From an uncultured Prevotellaceae bacterium (lineage in GTDB: Bacteria; Bacteroidota; Bacteroidia; Bacteroidales; Muribaculaceae), in NCBI GenBank assembly GCA_900320055.1, contig ONQS01000013.1:1-64000 (forward strand): DNA of 64,000 bases, written 5' to 3'. Positions 60,929-64,000 of this stretch are shown here, in pieces. Within the stretch, counting starts at the first letter, position 1, and each line of letters opens with the position of its first letter. The notes below the pieces were generated by a model. That model did no database searches. It was not told the origin of the DNA and saw only the letters and a list, made by a program, of their open reading frames with translations. Both the position numbers and the translations under genes were made by a program.

Positions 60929-62388
60929 CGGTCGATGGGATTTAGGGTGCGCTCGTGGTCGGGTTGCTCACGGTGAGACAACTCGACGCGCACGTTGAAT
61001 TTCTCGTGGATGTGCTGTGCCAGGTGCTCGGCGGCATAGACCGAGCGGTGCTGACCGCCCGTACAGCCGAAGCACACCATCAGGTCGGTGAACTTGCGGT
61101 TCACATAGCGCTCAACCGACTCGTCGACCAGGGCATAGACGTGCTCCAGCCACTTGTCGATGGTGCTCTCCTTCTGCAAGAACTCGATGACGTTGGCGTC
61201 AAGGCCGGTGAACGCCTTGTATTTGTCATACTTGCCAGGATTGTTCAAGGCGCGGCAGTCAAACACAAAGCCGCCGCCATTGCCTGATGGGTCGTGGGGT
61301 ATGCCCTTCTTGTAAGCGAAACTCATTACCCTGACGGTGAGGCCCTTGTCCTCGCTGACGAAGTCCTTGAGGTTGACCAACTCGTCGATGACGAGACTCA
61401 GGTAGGGATAGTTGGTAAACGGCTTGTCGATGACGAGTTTGCGCAGGTTGGCTACAGCGGGAACGATGCTGTTCTTCATAAAGTCCGGCTTTTTCTCGAA
61501 ATAGCCGCGGAAACCATAAGCGCCAAGCACTTGCAGGGTGCGGAAGAGTACAAACAGCCTCAGGTTGTTATAGAACTCCTGCTCATCGAGGTCTGGCAGA
61601 TAATGCTTGAGCCTGTCTAGGTAGGCTTCGACAAGTTCCTTCTTCAGATTGTCGGGATACTTGGCGCGTGCCTGCCACACAAATGATGCCACATCGTAGT
61701 AGAACGGACCCTTGCGGCCGCCCTGGAAATCGATAAAGGCCAGTTTGCAGTCGGCAGGATGGTCGGCGTCGCCCACCAGCATGACGTTACGTGACTGGAA
61801 GTCTCGGTACATGAAGGTGTCGCTGGGCATAGCCAGCAGGTCGCGGGTCAAACGTTCGAAATCGTTCTCCAACTTAGCCTCGTTAAACACCACGCCTGTA
61901 GCCTTCAGGAAACAGTATTTGAAATAGTTCAGATCCCACTTGATGGAGCGCTCGTCAAAGCACTTGGCTGGATAGCAGTTATCGTAGTCAAAGCCCTGAG
62001 CACCCTTGAACTGGATGTCGACAAGGTCGCGCATGGTGCGGCACAGCAACTCTCTCTCCTCGCTGGTAAACGCGTGGGTGATGGAACTGCGGCGGATTTT
62101 GTTCCATAGGATGTTTTCTGGCTTTTTGCCCAGGTCTTCCTGGATGTAAGCCATGTGGTCGTCGCTTACGCCATAGACCTCGGGCACCGACAACCCTTGC
62201 TTGTGGAAGTGGCGGGCAATGTAGATAAACGCGTCATTCTCCTCGCGTGATTCGCCGATGACGCCCACGATGGAACGCTCGCCAGTGAGCCGATAGTACT
62301 GGCGGTTGGATCCCGCCTTGTCCATCAGCGTGATATTGGTGGGCTCGCTGCCCACGTATTGTTCGTACAATTTCTTCAGTCTTTCCAT
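60925..62388 (-). CDS. AmgK-like sugar kinase fused to a RapZ C-terminal domain
   Basis: This 487-residue fusion begins at ~1-320 with an aminoglycoside-phosphotransferase-fold kinase (DKAGSNRQYYRLTG, HMAYIQEDLG, MYRDFQSRNVMLV catalytic loop, FIDFQGGRKGPFYYD metal site), as in the anomeric MurNAc/GlcNAc kinase AmgK. Residues ~350-480 are the RapZ C-terminal domain (VRVMSFAYKKGIPHDP, FDCRALNNPG, CFGCTGGQHRSVYAAEHLA), which in enterobacteria senses glucosamine-6-phosphate. RapZ's N-terminal nucleotide-binding half is absent. It overlaps the MurU-like gene, so the pair probably forms a cell-wall sugar recycling unit with a built-in amino-sugar sensor. Confidence 0.88.
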   Translation of the reverse strand: MERLKKLYEQYVGSEPTNITLMDKAGSNRQYYRLTGERSIVGVIGESREENDAFIYIARHFHKQGLSVPEVYGVSDDHMAYIQEDLGKKPENILWNKIRRSSITHAFTSEERELLCRTMRDLVDIQFKGAQGFDYDNCYPAKCFDERSIKWDLNYFKYCFLKATGVVFNEAKLENDFERLTRDLLAMPSDTFMYRDFQSRNVMLVGDADHPADCKLAFIDFQGGRKGPFYYDVASFVWQARAKYPDNLKKELVEAYLDRLKHYLPDLDEQEFYNNLRLFVLFRTLQVLGAYGFRGYFEKKPDFMKNSIVPAVANLRKLVIDKPFTNYPYLSLVIDELVNLKDFVSEDKGLTVRVMSFAYKKGIPHDPSGNGGGFVFDCRALNNPGKYDKYKAFTGLDANVIEFLQKESTIDKWLEHVYALVDESVERYVNRKFTDLMVCFGCTGGQHRSVYAAEHLAQHIHEKFNVRVELSHREQPDHERTLNPIDR

Positions 62389-62436
62389 TGCTATCTGATT
62401 TAGTTGAAAATGTGTGTGTTATATTGATTGATGATA

Positions 62437-64000
62437 TTAAAATTCGCTGGTAAAGTGGAAGGTGATTTTGGGAAAATCCTGCTGAGCCATCTGCAACACA
62501 TAGTTGCTGTCGGCAAGGAACACGTCGCGGCCCTCGGTATCGAGTGCCATGAACTGGTGCTTGCGCTTCTTAAACGCGTCGAGGGCTTCCTCATCGTCAC
62601 TCTCGATCCAACATGCCTTGTACAGGTGGATGGGTTCCCAACGGCATTGAGCGCCATACTCATGCAGCAGGCGGTACTGGATGACCTCAAACTGCAACTG
62701 TCCAACGGTGCCGATGATTTTGCGGTTATTGAACTGGTTGACAAACATCTGTGCCACGCCCTCATCCATTAGTTGCTCAAGACCCTTGTTGAGTTGCTTG
62801 GTCTTCATCGGGTCGGAATTCTCGATGTACTTGAACATCTCGGGAGAGAAACTGGGTAGTCCACGGAAGTGGAGTTCTTCACCTTCGGTAAGGGTGTCGC
62901 CGATCTTGAAGATGCCATTGTCGGGCAGACCCACGATGTCGCCAGGATATACCTCGTCGATGATTTCCTTTTTCTGGGCCATAAAGGCTGTCGGGGCACT
63001 GAAGCGGTAACTCTTGCCGCTGCGCACGTGCTTGTAATTGCCATTGCGCTGGAACACGCCCGAGCACACTTTGACAAAGGCGATGCAACTGCGGTGGTTG
63101 GGATCCATGTTGGCGTGGATCTTGAACACAAAGCCCGTGAACTTCTCCTCACCTGGCTCTACCGTGCGCTCGATGGCGCTTACGGGCCGGGGCGACGGGG
63201 CGATGCGCACAAAGCAATCGAGCAATTCCTTGACGCCAAAGGTGTTCAATGCCGATCCGAAAAAGACGGGCGCCACCTTGGCATCCAGATAGTCGAGCGT
63301 GTTGAATTCGGGATAAACGCCGTCGATGAGTTCGATGTCGGCACGCAGTTTCTCGGCATCGGCCGAACCCACCGCTGCGTCGATGGCGGGGTCATTGATG
63401 TCATTGATGTCGACACGGTCTGTCACGTGTTGCTTGTCTGGCTTGAACAGGCTGATGTTGTGCTCGTAGATGTTGTATACACCCTTGAAGTGGGCACCGA
63501 TGTTGATGGGCCAACTCAGGGGGCGCACGTCGATCTTGAGTTCTTGCTCCAGTTCGTCGAGGATATCAAACGGGTCACGGCCCTCACGGTCGAGTTTGTT
63601 GACAAAGATGATGACAGGCGTGTTGCGCATGCGGCACACCTCCATCAGTTTTCTGGTCTGGGTCTCGACGCCCTTGGCCACATCCACGACGATGATAACG
63701 CTGTCGACGGCTGTGAGCGTGCGGTAGGTGTCCTCGGCAAAGTCCTGGTGGCCAGGCGTGTCGAGGATGTTTATCTTGTAGTCGCCATAGTTAAAGCCCA
63801 TGACCGAAGTGGCGACCGAGATGCCGCGTTGCTTCTCAATCTCCATCCAGTCGCTGGTGGCGGTCTTCTTGATCTTGTTGGATTTCACGGCGCCAGCCAC
63901 ATGAATCGCACCACCAAAGAGCAGAAGTTTCTCGGTCAATGTGGTCTTGCCTGCATCTGGGTGGGAGATGATGGCAAAGGTGCGGCGGCGGGTGATTTCT
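62437..64000 (-). CDS. prfC: Peptide chain release factor 3 (5' end beyond the window)
   Basis: At least 521 residues of RF3 are present, a translational GTPase that recycles RF1/RF2 after termination. The frame continues to the window edge with [20 protein letters not shown] (G1 motif), so the true start lies past 64000; the ATG at 63939 is internal. The other motifs are DTPGH (~position 63778), [11 protein letters not shown], and the C-terminal domains ending [12 protein letters not shown]. Its length suggests only a few residues are missing. Confidence 0.96.
   Translation of the reverse strand, partial: EITRRRTFAIISHPDAGKTTLTEKLLLFGGAIHVAGAVKSNKIKKTATSDWMEIEKQRGISVATSVMGFNYGDYKINILDTPGHQDFAEDTYRTLTAVDSVIIVVDVAKGVETQTRKLMEVCRMRNTPVIIFVNKLDREGRDPFDILDELEQELKIDVRPLSWPINIGAHFKGVYNIYEHNISLFKPDKQHVTDRVDINDINDPAIDAAVGSADAEKLRADIELIDGVYPEFNTLDYLDAKVAPVFFGSALNTFGVKELLDCFVRIAPSPRPVSAIERTVEPGEEKFTGFVFKIHANMDPNHRSCIAFVKVCSGVFQRNGNYKHVRSGKSYRFSAPTAFMAQKKEIIDEVYPGDIVGLPDNGIFKIGDTLTEGEELHFRGLPSFSPEMFKYIENSDPMKTKQLNKGLEQLMDEGVAQMFVNQFNNRKIIGTVGQLQFEVIQYRLLHEYGAQCRWEPIHLYKACWIESDDEEALDAFKKRKHQFMALDTEGRDVFLADSNYVLQMAQQDFPKITFHFTSEF

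Noticed and set aside
1..64000. CRISPR array, prophage, insertion sequence or integrase
   Set aside because: No regular repeat-spacer pattern, transposase, integrase or phage structural gene was seen on either strand.

Overview
The window looks like a chromosomal segment of a gut-type Bacteroidales bacterium (Prevotellaceae/Muribaculaceae-like) of roughly 50% GC. The evidence is a SusC/SusD polysaccharide locus, DUF6377-type regulator, type A C-terminal sorting tails, BACON and GLUG domains, the AmgK/MurU-type recycling pair, and at least ten promoters of the Bacteroidetes form TTTG-N19-21-TAnnTTTG (often only the -7 half is clear). All names come from reading the sequence; no database search was run.

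Layout. 1-3585: tail of an rRNA operon (5S end plus terminator), a small secreted protein, ilvE, an HD-domain protein, rpsO, ung and tRNA-Arg(CCG). 3893-7340: two related secreted proteins sharing a central domain and a C-terminal tail. 7616-17045: six tandem minus-strand genes for fimbrillin-like surface lipoproteins (probably DUF6562), with variable beta-solenoid/GLUG C-termini. Two of them (9597-11288, 11466-13160) start abruptly at the lipobox with near-identical DNA and no signal peptide. The first gene of the run (16113-17045) is separated from its promoter and ATG by a C9 tract that puts it one base out of frame. 17706-20521: an exported clostripain-family protease, a lipocalin-sized secreted protein of unknown function, a truncated CarboxypepD_reg-like gene, a 38-bp perfect palindrome and a dockerin-like gene remnant. 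20617-30738: a beta-glucan (laminarin-type) utilisation operon, SusC-SusD-SGBP-GH16-GH3, whose susC carries an in-frame amber codon. A membrane regulator at 31141-32805 is transcribed divergently and probably controls it.

32755-46066: the most notable region. One promoter (46059) appears to drive six minus-strand genes with short gaps: a sensor/SpoIIE phosphatase/HATPase protein, a STAS protein, an outer-membrane barrel, a 2420-residue NRPS (C-A-T-C-A-T-reductase), a MATE exporter and a 4'-phosphopantetheinyl transferase. The expected product is an N-capped dipeptide aldehyde (or its cyclised pyrazinone). This architecture is known for protease-inhibiting metabolites of gut bacteria; coupling it to a partner-switching signalling module in one operon is the unusual part.

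46230-64000: housekeeping and accessory genes. These are typA, an SDR oxidoreductase, an exported nitroreductase/flavin-reductase fusion followed by two paralogous MFS transporters, a phosphohexomutase, a small secreted protein, a secreted serpin, an ECF sigma factor with an overlapping barrel/anti-sigma-like protein, an FMN-binding protein with a Lys-rich tail, a MurU-like nucleotidyltransferase overlapping an AmgK-like kinase fused to a RapZ-C domain, and prfC cut off by the window edge.
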